Below, one piece after another: positions 12,089 through 22,926 of a stretch of DNA of 64,000 bases. Source of the stretch: Pezicula radicicola (taxonomy: Eukaryota; Ascomycota; Leotiomycetes; Helotiales; Dermateaceae); assembly GCA_003008705.1 (NCBI GenBank), contig PDUO01000033.1, positions 375,223 to 439,222 on the forward strand, read 5' to 3'. How positions within the stretch are numbered: position 1 is the stretch's first letter; each line of letters opens with the position of its first letter. The position numbers were made by a program, and so were the translations under genes. Under the pieces are notes generated by a model. The model was given only the letters and a program-made list of their open reading frames with translations, was not told the DNA's origin and did no database searches.

Positions 12089-13965
12089 TAGTGGAGATCT
12101 AAGGCTGTAATAATGCTTAGTGGGAGTGTGTATGGAGTTACAGAGATTTGGATTAGAGAGTCACTTTGAAGCCAAAAAAGTTACAACTTTAGAGTATCTT
12201 ATATGTCCGGAGAGTTAGCACTCTCGTAACGAGTCGCAGCAAGTGTCAGCAGAACCACTGTCCGCTATAGACACCACGAGTGCTAGCTATGATTTCACCG
12301 ATGGCGTGAGATTAAGACTACCCAAAAAGGGGGAGTGTAGACGAAGAAAATGCATTTTATCCCCTTGTTCGCTTATCTAATCATACATTGTATCCTATTT
12401 TAAATCGCGAACCATTTTTCAGCCCTGCTGCAAAGCTAAGCAATGTTAATTTTTAATTTATATAATAAAAATATTAGTATATTAGAACATTTTAATATTT
12501 TAATTATTTAAAATTATATATTTAAAGAGTTTTTAATTTATTAATATATATAATAAGTTTAATTTTATTTAAATTATTTTTAAATATTTAATATCTTATA
12601 TAGAATAATAGTTCTTATTCTTTAACCCTCTAAGGTAGTACGTTAAAGAGGCAATAGGTCGAAAAATAAGAAACATAATTCCGAAGGTTAGGGGTATATA
12701 ATTATATAAGGGGCGTTCGGAGCTGACTACTATATTAGGCAACAATTTACTTATTAGCTTAAAAATTACAAGCTGCTAAAATACTCTAATGTCGGCCGAT
12801 GCTTGTCGTGATTGTGATCTAGAGAGAAAAGAATAGAGGAGCGGGAAAATGAACCTTGTTCGTTTGTCTCGTAAATGTTTGACAAGCTGAACAGCCTCTT
12901 AAGTAATAAATAAGCTTAAATGGCGCATTTGCAGGGGGTCTCCGGGGAATATATCACCGTTCCGGAGTAGGTATTGCGCAATGCATTTTGGCGCTATGCT
13001 AACAGCATTGCTGCCTTACTAGATTATTACCCTGCTAGTTTTACTATTTCGTAGATACTGTTACCTAAGATGACTTGCAAGAACACGTCAGCCGTGAACG
13101 GTTAACCCATTTCGAACCCCGTATTGTAGGTATTCGTACTCGGAAGTTGAATCTGATGGGGCTGAAGCTGTAAGGGCTGAAGCTGTAAGGAAGCCCGAAA
13201 TCAATCCTCGGTTGCCGGAGAGAGCTAAGCCATTCCTAGCAGTATACAAAAAAAGCAATAATGAATATCTGATTACGCCGAGGTAATCTGTGCCACTGGC
13301 GAGCCGTGTCGCTACACTGGGTTTCAACCGCCGACACCCCTCTTCTCGGACATAAGACAAGCTTGCAGAGCTATTTAGCTTAATGCATGTTTGACGTTGG
13401 AGCTCTAGCTATGGTGAGCTTCTAGAACTCGAGCGGCGTAGGAATATATGGTGGGAAACTCAGATCAAGGTCTATATGCGACCAGGAACGCCCAATTGTT
13501 ACCGGGGCTCACTAGGAGTTGTCTGACAAAAAAAGCAATGTACCTAGAGCACTTGTAGATCCAAATGGACCGTAGTGCAGCCCGAAGCAAAACGATTCTG
13601 GTAATAAATCTCGCCAGTCTAAGCACTCATCATGCGATACCTCATCGTAAGCCGCAGCCTACCATCCTCGAAGACTCGGGCTTGCCGAGTCAACTCCTGC
13701 CCTGGTCCGGCTACTTTATCAAAAGGGCTCAACCACGTGGGGTGACTGAGTGCAATCTAGGACGTATATCGGTAACAGGCCTGTTTTTGATTTAGCAGCA
13801 AAAGGAATAGCTGTCTAAGAAGAAGTGCCCCCCCGCCACAATATAATTAGCCATCGTGATATTGATTTGAGCCTCCGGTCACTGCTTGGAAAACGCAACT
13901 TTAATCGCAGTCCGTTCAAGACATTTTTACTTCTTACGACCTGTTTCTTACAGCAACACAACACA
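12089..13965. other. Intergenic with AT-rich core
   Basis: A strongly TA-rich, low-complexity block at about 12440-12640 looks like a RIP-mutated repeat. A direct repeat of GGGCTGAAGCTGTAAG occurs at about 13158-13190. No coding signal is convincing. The last 100 bp, pyrimidine-rich, lead into the fusion gene start. Confidence 0.55.
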
Positions 13966-15799
13966 ATGGTACGTGCACCATTCCACCTTCAAGTCATTAT
14001 GTTAATTAGCGTAGAGTAAACGATCCAACGTCGGCCTCCTGGGTTTTGGCAACGCCGATGCTGGCCTAGCCGCCTACCTGGCAGATCTCGGGGTTGATGC
14101 CACGGCTTGGGCGTTGCCGGATCACACTGGCGCACTCTCGCAGGTCCGTACGAACGGATACACTTTGCCAGTTCACGGCAATGTTTTCAATCAAACGGTT
14201 CCGTTTAAAGAAGCAGTCAGCCTGGAAGAGCTCGTCAAGTCCAACAAATTTCTCATTCTTGCTGCCCGAGCCGACGCGCAAGAGCCCTATGTTTTCGCCC
14301 TGGAAAAGCTCAACCACCTCCTTCAGGACACCATCCTCCTCGTCATTAACGTCATCGATTTCACGCGGCTCTATAGCGGTCGCCTTAAGGTCAAATATAT
14401 TTTTGAAAGCAACCTTTCCCCTATGGCATCCGGGCTTGATGACGACAAATCCGCCGTAAACCTCAAGGATATAAAGGAGAAGCTCGACCTTGATCTCGAA
14501 GAGGCCGACCTCCCTGAGGACGTCAAATGTCTACTTCATGATCTGGCTCGCTTCGGCGCTGAGTTTCCGCGGCAAGAGATAAGCTTGGAAGCCGTGCTCC
14601 CCCCTTCTCTGCAAGAAACCAGGCCTATTGAAAGCTTTGGGGATATTGCGAAATTCGACAAGAGAGATGCTCCTGTTGTCACCATGTTTAGCGGCGGCCT
14701 GGACAGCACTTATTTGCTCCTCAGACTTCAGCGGCTCGGCTTTACCAATATCCACGCTGTCGCGGTAGATGTTGGGGCGCCCATAGATGAGGACGGGCTT
14801 ACCAAATACGCCGCCCATTTCGGTGCCAGGTTCAAATGTCTCGATGGTCGCGAGCTGTTTGTCAAAGAAGGTGTCATCCCAGCCATTCGCGCTCACGCAA
14901 TGTATATGGGGATGTACCCAATCAGCAGTTCGCTCACCCGTCCAGTTATCGCTCGTCTGATCACGGACTACGCCACAGCCGTGAATGCGGGGTTGCTGCT
15001 TCATACGGCCAACCTGTCACAGAACAGCCTGCCGCGGCTCAACAATGGCATTCGGCGCTATGGCTTCGCCGGAGAATTCGGGAGCCCATACGTGCATTCC
15101 GTCGTGTCGCGAGAGAAGAAAGCGGAAGAACTGGCTGCCGCCGGACTGACCATCATGTCTGAGCGCAAGCTGAGCGGCGATGAAAATCTGTGGTGTCGGG
15201 AGTTCGAGGACGGTCCGCTGGGGGATCCGGAAGGTTTCTCCATCCCGGAAGAGGCCTATGAATGGACGCGACGCTACAATGATGATCATATACAGACCCA
15301 AAAGCTCACCCTCAGTTTTGAGAATGGCAATCTCGTCTCCGTCGATGGGAACAAACTCCCCCTCATCGAAGCCATCGCGCTGCTGAACAATGAGGTGGGA
15401 AAATTTGGTCATGGCCGATTTGTCGGGCTGGAGCCTCTTAGCACCGATCACAAGGCTTTAGAGATTCGCGAAGCTCCGGCCGCCGCAATCATCATGGATG
15501 CGCTTCGCCATCTCGAAATTGCTACGCTGGACACCAACACGCTAGAATTGAAGCAAAACCTGGAACAGAAATGGGTCCGGGAAGCCATCTCCGGCCACTG
15601 GGGAAGCGGGTGCCATACCATGTGTGACGCCGCTATTGCCTCCGCCTTGCATGGCGTCAGTGGAAGCGTAACCTATGCCATCGATCACACCCGGTACCTG
15701 CCCTGTGCCATTGTGGCGCGAAATCCTCGCTATATAAGGGATCGAGACCAATGGGAGCAAGGACAGCAGTTACTTGGCGGATTTAACTGTATCACGTAA
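13966..15799 (+). CDS. Dehydrogenase-like / argininosuccinate-synthase-like fusion protein
   Basis: The start codon 13966-13968 is followed at once by a 46-nt intron (13969-14014, GTACGT to TAG); exon 2 (14015-15799) then runs open, giving 595 aa. Residues ~5-190 form a Rossmann-type domain starting [19 protein letters not shown], resembling opine/octopine-dehydrogenase N-termini. From ~215 the protein follows argininosuccinate synthase: the ATP pyrophosphatase loop SGGLDST (227-233), [33 protein letters not shown] (about 390), [12 protein letters not shown] and a C-terminal helix. The aspartate-binding GKGNDQ of true ArgG is replaced by an [16 protein letters not shown] loop, so the acceptor probably differs. 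By family it should adenylate a carbonyl-type substrate and join an amine. Coding DNA is GC-richer than its surroundings and lacks internal introns, which may mean bacterial origin. Confidence 0.8.
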
Positions 15800-16413
15800 A
15801 TATTAGAGTACAGGGGACGGGGGACAGGGGATGGAAACGGGGAAACGTTATTGTTCTTCCGGAGATCTCCTTTGTACCTACCTATTCTTTCTTTCTTTCT
15901 TTTGTAGCTTCTTTTAGACCTTCGATCAACAGAACAACCAATACTTCCAACCAATGCTCTTAAAGGGGGTGACAAACAGATCGTGATCTCTTACAAATCT
16001 TTACCAACGTTAGCGCTGTGATGCCATGGCAGGTGCAGGGCTGTACTGCAGCCACAAGGGGTACGGGTACTAGCTTAGCAGGGGCATATAGGCTGGCCAT
16101 CGCCCACCATTTTAGAACTTCCCTTCTCTACAGTACTCAACGGAGTGTCCGAAGATACAGGTGTGGCCCAAATACGGTACGTCTAAACTCCTCAACTTAT
16201 CCCGACATTACGGGATCCAGGCCAGCTCGGCGCTTAAAATGCGTACCCCGCAGCTATCCCTCCCCCTTTGGCAGAAATGTCATCGCTTTATGTAATGACG
16301 GCCCCCGATCAACCAGCGGTTTCGAATTCTCTTTCTCACCATCTCAGAACCTACATCTTCATATGTTACCTACTTCGGACATTTTTCCTGCATTTCTCTG
16401 ACCAAACCATTAG
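15800..16413. other. Intergenic / 5' region of the AlaX-like gene
   Basis: Contains pyrimidine tracts (CTTT repeats, about 15885-15902). The open frame at 16018-16401 ends just before the next start and has no recognisable feature; I take it as leader or spacer. Confidence 0.45.
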
Positions 16414-17232
16414 ATGACTGATCCAACGAAACTAGTCTATCAACAAGATGGAGAACGGCTCCTTCATCCCACCAAGATCCTTTCAATCGTCCCAGTATCA
16501 GCACTCACGACGCCCGATCAAGCTCTCATAAAGGACTCGTCAGATATAGAGCATGCCGTCATCACAGATTCTACCATCTTCCATGTTCAAGGCGGTGGCC
16601 AGCCCTCTGATATCGGAATCATGACGTCCGATGTAGCCGCCAAGGCAGACTCGATTTTCGAAGTGAAGTCGGTGCGTCACCCAGCCCAAGGTAGCCAAGT
16701 CCTCCATTTAGGCCGGTTTATCCCGGTCGGAGCTACCAGATTTGATGGAGGAGAGGAAGCCCAACAACACGTTGATGCTGAGAAGCGCAACCTGCACTCT
16801 CGTCTTCATACCGCAGGACATATTTTAAGTCTAGCAATCCACGCACTACGTCGCGAAGGCGTACTTCCTCCAATCACAGAGTCGAAAGCCTCGCATTATC
16901 CAGACTCTGCAGCCGTTGTGTTTGAAGGTATAATTGAGGGTAAGCATAAGGATGCCATCCAGGCAAAGACGGACGAGTTCGTGCGATCAGCCAGACCAGT
17001 AAAGATCCACTGGTGGTCCATGGAAGAAATGTCGGAGAAGTGCTACGGTGTTACCGAGGGATTTGAGTTGCCTGAGGGAGAGGTCATGGGTAGAGTTGTT
17101 GAGATGGAGGGTCTGGGAAGTTATCCCTGCGGTGGAACACATGTTCAGGACTGCAGTCAAGTGGGGAAGATTGAGGTGAAAAAGATCTCACGCTCCAAGG
17201 GAATAAGTAGGGTATCATACAGAGTCATATAG
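16414..17232 (+). CDS. AlaX-type alanyl-tRNA editing protein
   Basis: A single-exon frame of 272 aa. It holds the zinc-site motifs of the AlaRS editing/second-additional domain: HTAGH (about residue 132) and CGGTH (about residue 240). It also has the FHVQGGGQPSDIG motif (about residue 51), typical of AlaX and ThrRS/AlaRS editing domains. The family hydrolyses mischarged Ser- or Gly-tRNA(Ala) in trans in the cytosol, using zinc. The length fits long AlaX forms. It lies 3' of the argininosuccinate-synthase-like fusion on the same strand and 5' of a GARS fragment. Eukaryotes commonly carry such a gene, so housekeeping is the simplest role; a self-protection role against an odd amino acid is speculation. 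Confidence 0.9.
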   Translation: MTDPTKLVYQQDGERLLHPTKILSIVPVSALTTPDQALIKDSSDIEHAVITDSTIFHVQGGGQPSDIGIMTSDVAAKADSIFEVKSVRHPAQGSQVLHLGRFIPVGATRFDGGEEAQQHVDAEKRNLHSRLHTAGHILSLAIHALRREGVLPPITESKASHYPDSAAVVFEGIIEGKHKDAIQAKTDEFVRSARPVKIHWWSMEEMSEKCYGVTEGFELPEGEVMGRVVEMEGLGSYPCGGTHVQDCSQVGKIEVKKISRSKGISRVSYRVI

Positions 17233-17271
17233 CATGCCTCAGGGTAGCCTCGATTGTGTGAAGTATAAAGT

Positions 17272-17783
17272 TCAGGGATTAGCGCCGGCTTCTGGGGACG
17301 TAAGAGCCTTATGGACGATATCTCTGCGATAGTGCTTGCCCTTGAAGTGTACTCTCAATACTTTATTATATGCAAGCTTGACGGCTTCCAGACTATTTGC
17401 CATGGCGGACACAGCCGTGACGCGGCCACCAGAAGTTTCCAGAAAACCATCCTTTGTCAGATCTGTCCCTGCTCTATTACGGTCTCCTTTCATATGCAGT
17501 AAGCGTATGGATATCCGCCAGACGCAATGACCACGACAGCGCATGACTTATTATCAATGAGGATTTCAACCTCATCTAGGAAACCTTCGATACAAGCTAT
17601 CATGACCTTGGCAGGATCCGCCGTCTTGCTCATTAGCGGGAGTAAAGCCTGTGTTTCAGTACCTCCAAACCGAGCATTGTATTTGAGCCACCTCAGTCCA
17701 GTACTCGTCATCATAATACTTTTGGAGAGCATGCCAATGAAAGGTGTTCCTTGCTCTAAAATTCCCCTAATTAAATAACCCGG
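17272..17783 (-). pseudogene. Fragment of phosphoribosylamine-glycine ligase (GARS/PurD)
   Basis: The minus strand encodes the C-terminal third of GARS: GILEQGTPFIG, LKYNARFGGTETQALLPLM and VVVIASGGYPYAY in one frame (17783 to about 17500), then AGTDLTKDGFLETSGGRVTA and HFKGKHYRRDIVHKAL in another (to 17272). GARS makes GAR from phosphoribosylamine, glycine and ATP in purine synthesis; fungal versions are normally fused to AIRS (Ade5,7). Here the N-terminal two thirds and AIRS are missing. About fifteen residues are lost at the frame change near 17490-17515, and a stop precedes the fragment. It is a decayed partial copy; the working gene should be elsewhere. Confidence 0.85.
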
Positions 17784-18395
17784 CTATTGGGGAGTGAGGT
17801 ACGAGGGGCCTTGCCTGACTGGCGATTACCTTACTTACGTCAGATTGAAAACTACTAGAGATAACGTTGCAGTGAGATTAGTTAGTGTTACACGATTATA
17901 CTTGGAAGTTCGTAAATAAGACGCTTTAAGTCGGAGTCGAGATGATTCTATTCTTGTACGTACATCCACACTCGTATCGTCACATTGGAGCCTAAGCTGT
18001 GCACAACCCTACCGTTCGGACTATAAAAAAAGTCTATTATTTCATTTTTCTGTCACTTTGTCACTAACCAAGTGCGACGGGTAGGCGACTATGGCAGCTG
18101 AACATTTCAACAACCTCGAGAGTCGACAATTTATTATACGACTGTCACATCGCGGCAGCGCCAAGTTGCAGCTCATCGTCGATAGCAAGTATGGCAACTG
18201 AGACCCATCCTCTTTCTAAATTCGTCAATGAAAAAGGTCACGCTTCTTGATGCACACGCACCAGCACGATAACCGATCTTGATACCTTTCTCCTATCCAC
18301 TTAAATTACATGCTTTCTTAAAGTAGCCTCTCGTTGCATAGTACTTACCAGACAAGGTTCATGTTGTTTAATGTAAGCTAAGGTACCTACCTTAC
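17784..18395. other. Intergenic between GARS fragment and nitrilase
   Basis: No coding or RNA signal seen. Confidence 0.5.
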
Positions 18396-19617
18396 TTACC
18401 GTTCTTCCAGAGTAGGGGGACTGATATCAAGTCCATTTACGGTCAACTTAAACGCATCGTTTCTGTTCAACCATGTTAGAAACACACCAAAAAGCCAGCA
18501 GGACGCTGCCATACCTCGAATAACTCCCAGCAACATCCAGATCTAATCTGCCTCTCAAACAATCATCAAAATCAACCTCGATGGTCAGCATGCCATCTTC
18601 ATCCTCCCACAACGGCCCTTCAAGGACTTCTCCTAGCGGAGATACGATACAAGAACCGCCTCTAGACACAAATTCCTCATTTTGGGACTTCTCCCCATAG
18701 ATCCAAGCTGGTTGGTTCTGTTTTCTGACGCATTGATTGGCGCTCAAGACGAAACATCTCCCTTCGCAAGCTACCGTTCTCATGAGAGCCGACCAAGTGT
18801 CGCGTGCATCAGCTGTCGGTGCTAGATAGAGGTTGACGTTCTGACTGTATAGTGAATGCCTCAAAAGTGGCATATAGTTCTCCCAGCAGATTGCAGCTGC
18901 TAGTGTTATCTTCACGCCTTTAATGCTGGTTGTCACAGCTCGGAGCGAGGATGGCTGTCCCTGACCCCATATCAGGCGCTCACTTCCTGTCTGGAGATGT
19001 TAAGCTATCATATCCGACATGAAGATATCATCTCAGCAAAGACTCACCGGCATTACCTTTCTCCTTTTGCCAATCACTAGCATCATATCAGCTTCTCCTC
19101 TCCCTTGAAATTTGTCATGTCAAGGTATATAGTACTCACCTCCTAACTTAGGACAGACATAAACAACAGCACAGTAAAGAGTTCCTCCAGCCCGTTCAAC
19201 CAATCCCGTAACAATAAAGATTCCAGTCTCTCTAGCCACTAGTTCAAGCTCCTCTCGCGTACCATCACCCCTCCTAACTCCACTCGTACTCCCTTCTTGT
19301 CCCTCTAATTCCCTCCTCACCCACTTCTCCCCCGCTCCCTCAGGCGTATCACCCAGATCCACAGAATCCTTGAAATAGTTCAAGAACTGTTCTCTACCTT
19401 CCGGATCACGAGCTCCCACCGCGGCGCCAAAAGTAGCCCCTCGAGGATATCCACCTATGTAGGCTTCGGGGAAGAGGATCAGATCGGGAGAGGGGATTTG
19501 CTTGCTCGCTTTTCGGCATTGCTGTGATAGAGCCTCGAGCGTTTCTGGAGTGGTGGAGAGTGTGTGCGATTGGCAGACTGCGAGGTGGATGGTTTGTGGT
19601 GTGGCCTTTTTTTTTTT
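18396..19617 (-). CDS. Nitrilase (carbon-nitrogen hydrolase)
   Basis: Four minus-strand exons, from about 19605 down: to 19140, 19076-19048, 18990-18515 and 18462-18396 (introns 63, 57 and 52 nt, all in frame), give about 345 aa, the usual nitrilase length. The catalytic triad is visible: Glu in [15 protein letters not shown], Lys in [16 protein letters not shown], Cys in [12 protein letters not shown]. The C-terminus reads [16 protein letters not shown], as in aliphatic/aromatic nitrilases that turn nitriles into acids and ammonia. The 5' end is unresolved: the frame runs back into a 12-base homopolymer (19607-19618) with no in-frame ATG before an upstream stop. An unseen first exon, or an indel in the homopolymer, would explain this. 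Confidence 0.85.
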
Positions 19618-19737
19618 TCTGGTCAGAACATGAGATGTGCTTCAGGTAGAATTTTCATTCACTTATAGTTAAAGTATTTGTTGGTTTCACCCAGGTGTGA
19701 ACACGTAATATTTCCCGTTTAGGAATGTCTATAATAT

Positions 19738-19870
19738 GTGTATGCAGGCTGTAGTACCGTAAAAATACAAGCTGTAGTGTCCCCGAAAAATGTAGGCTGT
19801 AGTGCCCTAAAGTATAGGCTATACTATATTCTTAGGGTTCTACTACTTACCGCCTTGAAAGCGGTGAGAA
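19738..19870. repeat. Partial copy of the subterminal-repeat element
   Basis: Three or four units of the type AGGCTGTAGTRCCSTAAAAATA run from about 19745 to 19830, followed by CTTACCGCCTTGAAAGCGGTG (palindromic core). Both features match the element at 9604-9900, in the opposite orientation at the palindrome. Only one arm is recognisable. Confidence 0.55.
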
Positions 19871-20735
19871 TAAAATACTATTTTTTAGAATGGGAAGAGT
19901 TTTGGCCCAAGAGAGCGTAATAATCCTCCATACAAGTGCTATCATATAGTCAGTATTAATCAATCGACCTAAACTTGGTACTCGGCCAAATGAGCGTTAT
20001 GTGTCATAGCCATTGATACTTTGTATGTAAATCGGCCACATGTTGATTCTAGGCCCTCCAAGATAAATTGTTGCACGTGACATAAGCCACACCGACATTT
20101 TATTACTGTCAGGGCAGGTATAATGGAGTACCGCTACAACATATCTGGATTAGACAACCGTTGACGGTACGGCACGCTGTCGCGCCTGCATACTGTATCA
20201 CGTCCATTGGTGGAATTTCGTCTCGTCAACTCTGGGACCTGGCTGCTCAACTACACATTCACCGAAGTCATCCTCAGGAATACTACCAGCTACCAATGAG
20301 CGGTTCTCCAACGCGGTCGAGAGATTTGTTGTAGATTCTGCACACGCAGATATGCAGACAACATCAAGACCCATCTACCTGGACATTGATCCCATCGAAG
20401 GAAAAACAATACGAGCTCTTCCTCGGACAGCTGAAACACCATCCTGTGCTCCTTCACAACGTTGACATTAAAAGAAGTAGTATAACAAGGGTCAGAATCG
20501 ATCACTCTAGCTACAATTAAGGAGCTAATTCAATAATCGATGTATTAATGTGATTTTAGTAGATAGAGACTAAATAAAATACTAGGGTAATCAATAAAAG
20601 CAGCATTGCTAAGCATTTAGGATGCATATATGTAAAATATACGTTAAATAATAGGCTATGCTCGAAGTAGTTGGTAAGAATATGCATGCCAATGTCAAAC
20701 ATATGCAGTAATCGTCCCAAATGGTAGTAGGTCCG
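19871..20735. other. Intergenic, no gene seen
   Basis: Moderate to low GC, many stops. The minus frame at 20290-20505 lacks any family resemblance. Confidence 0.45.
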
Positions 20736-20743
20736 ACAACAAT

Positions 20744-20872
20744 GTTGGTCCAGAAACTAAGTCGCTTATATAATTACGTACAAAGAACCGTGTACCTGGG
20801 TGCCTGAAGTTCATACTATGCACGAGCTTCTTTTGTGTGCACTTACATAAGCGACTTAGTTTCCGGACCGAC
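20744..20872. repeat. Short inverted-repeat element (about 129 bp)
   Basis: Left arm GTTGGTCCAGAAACTAAGTC then GCTTATATAA. The right arm, as reverse complement, begins GTCGGTCCGGAAACTAAGTC then GCTTATGTAA, so only about three mismatches occur over 30 bases. The loop is about 70 bp. No coding capacity. It is a MITE or a strong hairpin between the nitrilase and the transporter. Confidence 0.7.
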
Positions 20873-21289
20873 ATGATTCGTTTCCAAACCCTGTAGCAGG
20901 GGCTATTACCAAATAGGAGTACGAATAACTAATCCTCGCACCTCCGTATGCACCAAAGATTATTGGGTCGTCTTTTTCTACTTCTCCTCCTTCACTCTTT
21001 TTTTCTTCTTCTTCCTTTGCATCATCATATGGGTATCAAATGGACGTATGCCTCCCTTCTTATCAACTGTGCAATTGTGACCGCCAACTATCCCAATAGA
21101 AGCACATATATGGGAAATAGCTAGGTAAGTTGACTTATTGTTCTGAAATATTCAAGAATGCTGATTTGGTACGGCAGTTTCATCTGTTTACCATCGAAAA
21201 AGAAGGCGATTTGCGATCCAAGTGCATTAGCATATCCATAGATTCTAGTGACCAAGTGGTACAAGCTCATCGACCGACATTTTATCAGC
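20873..21289. other. 5' region of the MCT-type transporter
   Basis: Contains a CT-rich tract (about 20970-21020). No separate gene is seen. Confidence 0.4.
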
Positions 21290-22926
21290 ATGACCGAGAA
21301 GGGCGATGTTGAAGCATATCCAGATGCTGTGAATGATCCTCAAAATGAGACAATCAAAAATGAGACAATCAAAGAAAGAAGTCTGAGAATACTGTCGAGA
21401 ACGAAGAGTGCTGCGAGTTGGAAAGATCCGGGTCCTCCCCCAGATGGCGGAGTCTTAGCGTGGACGCAGGTCTTGGTAGGACATTTGATCATTATGAATA
21501 CCTGGTAGGTTCCAATGCTTCCGTACGCGTAAATGCTCAGTTGGTTCCCCTAAGAGCGTGATTGCACTTCGAGCTGGCCGAAATCCTGCAATTATGCTGA
21601 TATTGGTCCAGGGGCTTCATAAACTCGTTTGGTGTCTTTCAGACTTACTATGTCGAGTTCCTCGGTCGCTCTGAATCGGATGTAGCATGGATCGGGAGCA
21701 TCCAGGTCTTCATAGTGTTCTTCATTGGTACATTCACAGGCCGTCTTACCGATGCAGGCTACTTTCGTCCGGTCTTCTGTGAGCAATAGTTTCTTTTGTC
21801 CTTACTCCGCGCTACTCTCAAAAATGAGATATGTCTCAGCGCTTTACTAATGTTTCAACTACCTCGGCTCTCGCTGTCGTGGAAAATATGACGCTAATTC
21901 GTTGTAGTAATTGGGACCGTGCTTAGTGTACTCGGCATGTTCATGGCCTCCATATCAACGCAGTACTGGCAATTATTTCTAAGCCAAGGAATTTGCTGGG
22001 GTCTCGGCAATGGGTGTCTATTCTGTCCAGTGATAGCAGTAGTATCTACGTATTTCTCGAAGAGAAAAATGTTCGCCATTGGGATTTGTGCGTGTGGTAG
22101 CGCCACAGGAGGATTGATCTTTCCAGTTATGTTTCAACAACTGATCCCAACGCTTGGCTTTGGATGGACCATGAGAACCTTGGGCTTTGTTACTTTGGCC
22201 TGTTTGACGATCTGTAATATTTTAGCAAGACCGAGACTGCCGCCTCGGAAAACAGGTCCTATCCTTGAACTCGCCGCCTTCACAGAAATGTCATACACCT
22301 TGTTTGCAATTGGGATGTTTTTGGTCTTTTGGGGTGTCTATTTTGCTTTCTACTACCTGAGCTCTTTCGGTGTCGCAATCATCAACATACCTGAAAACGA
22401 ATCAATCAACCTGTTTTTTGTCCTTAACGGTGTTGGGATAATAGGTCGCACTCTACCTGCGTACTTGGCAGACCGCTATACTGGTCCTATGAATATTCTC
22501 CTTTTGGTCACCGTAGCCTCGATCATATGCGCTTATGCGATGATTGGTGTCACATCCCGAGGAGGGCTCTATGCCTGGGCTGTGGTTTATGGGGTTGTAG
22601 GAAATGCTCTTCAAGCGATGTTTCCGGCCACGTTGAGTAGCTTGACAACAGATTTGAAGAAAGCGGGAGTCAGAATGGGGATGATTTTTGTAAGCGCTCT
22701 CCCACATATTGTGAAACGTGGTGAGATTGAAGACTGACTTTGGTAGACAATCGTGAGTTTCTCTGTGTTGACAGGTCCACCTATAGCTGGTCTTTTGATC
22801 ACGAGAGATAATGGCCGCTATGTATATGCGCAGGCCTTCGCGGCATCGTCCATGATCGTCGGGTTCTTTCTACTCTGCGGGGCTAGATTTGCGGTAACTG
22901 GTAGAGTCTTGTATTATAAAATTTAG
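21290..22926 (+). CDS. MFS transporter, monocarboxylate-porter (MCT) type
   Basis: Four exons, 21290-21504, 21612-21778, 21908-22689 and 22747-22926, encode 447 aa in frame. The hallmark PPPDGGVLAWTQVLVGHLI opens TM1, followed by GFINSFGVFQTYYVEF and SDVAWIGSIQVFIVFFIG, all typical of fungal MCT-like (MCH/riboflavin-transporter-like) proteins. A central hydrophilic loop (ARPRLPPRKTGPILELAAF) separates two six-helix halves, and SVLTGPPIAGLLI lies near the end. The N-terminal 50 residues are hydrophilic and should be cytosolic. It probably moves a monocarboxylate or small metabolite across the plasma membrane. It lies beside a nitrilase, whose product is a carboxylic acid, so a link is possible but unproven. 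Confidence 0.88.

Noticed and set aside
16018..16401. 127-residue frame before AlaX
   Set aside because: No recognisable feature, ends just before the AlaX start; likely leader or spacer.
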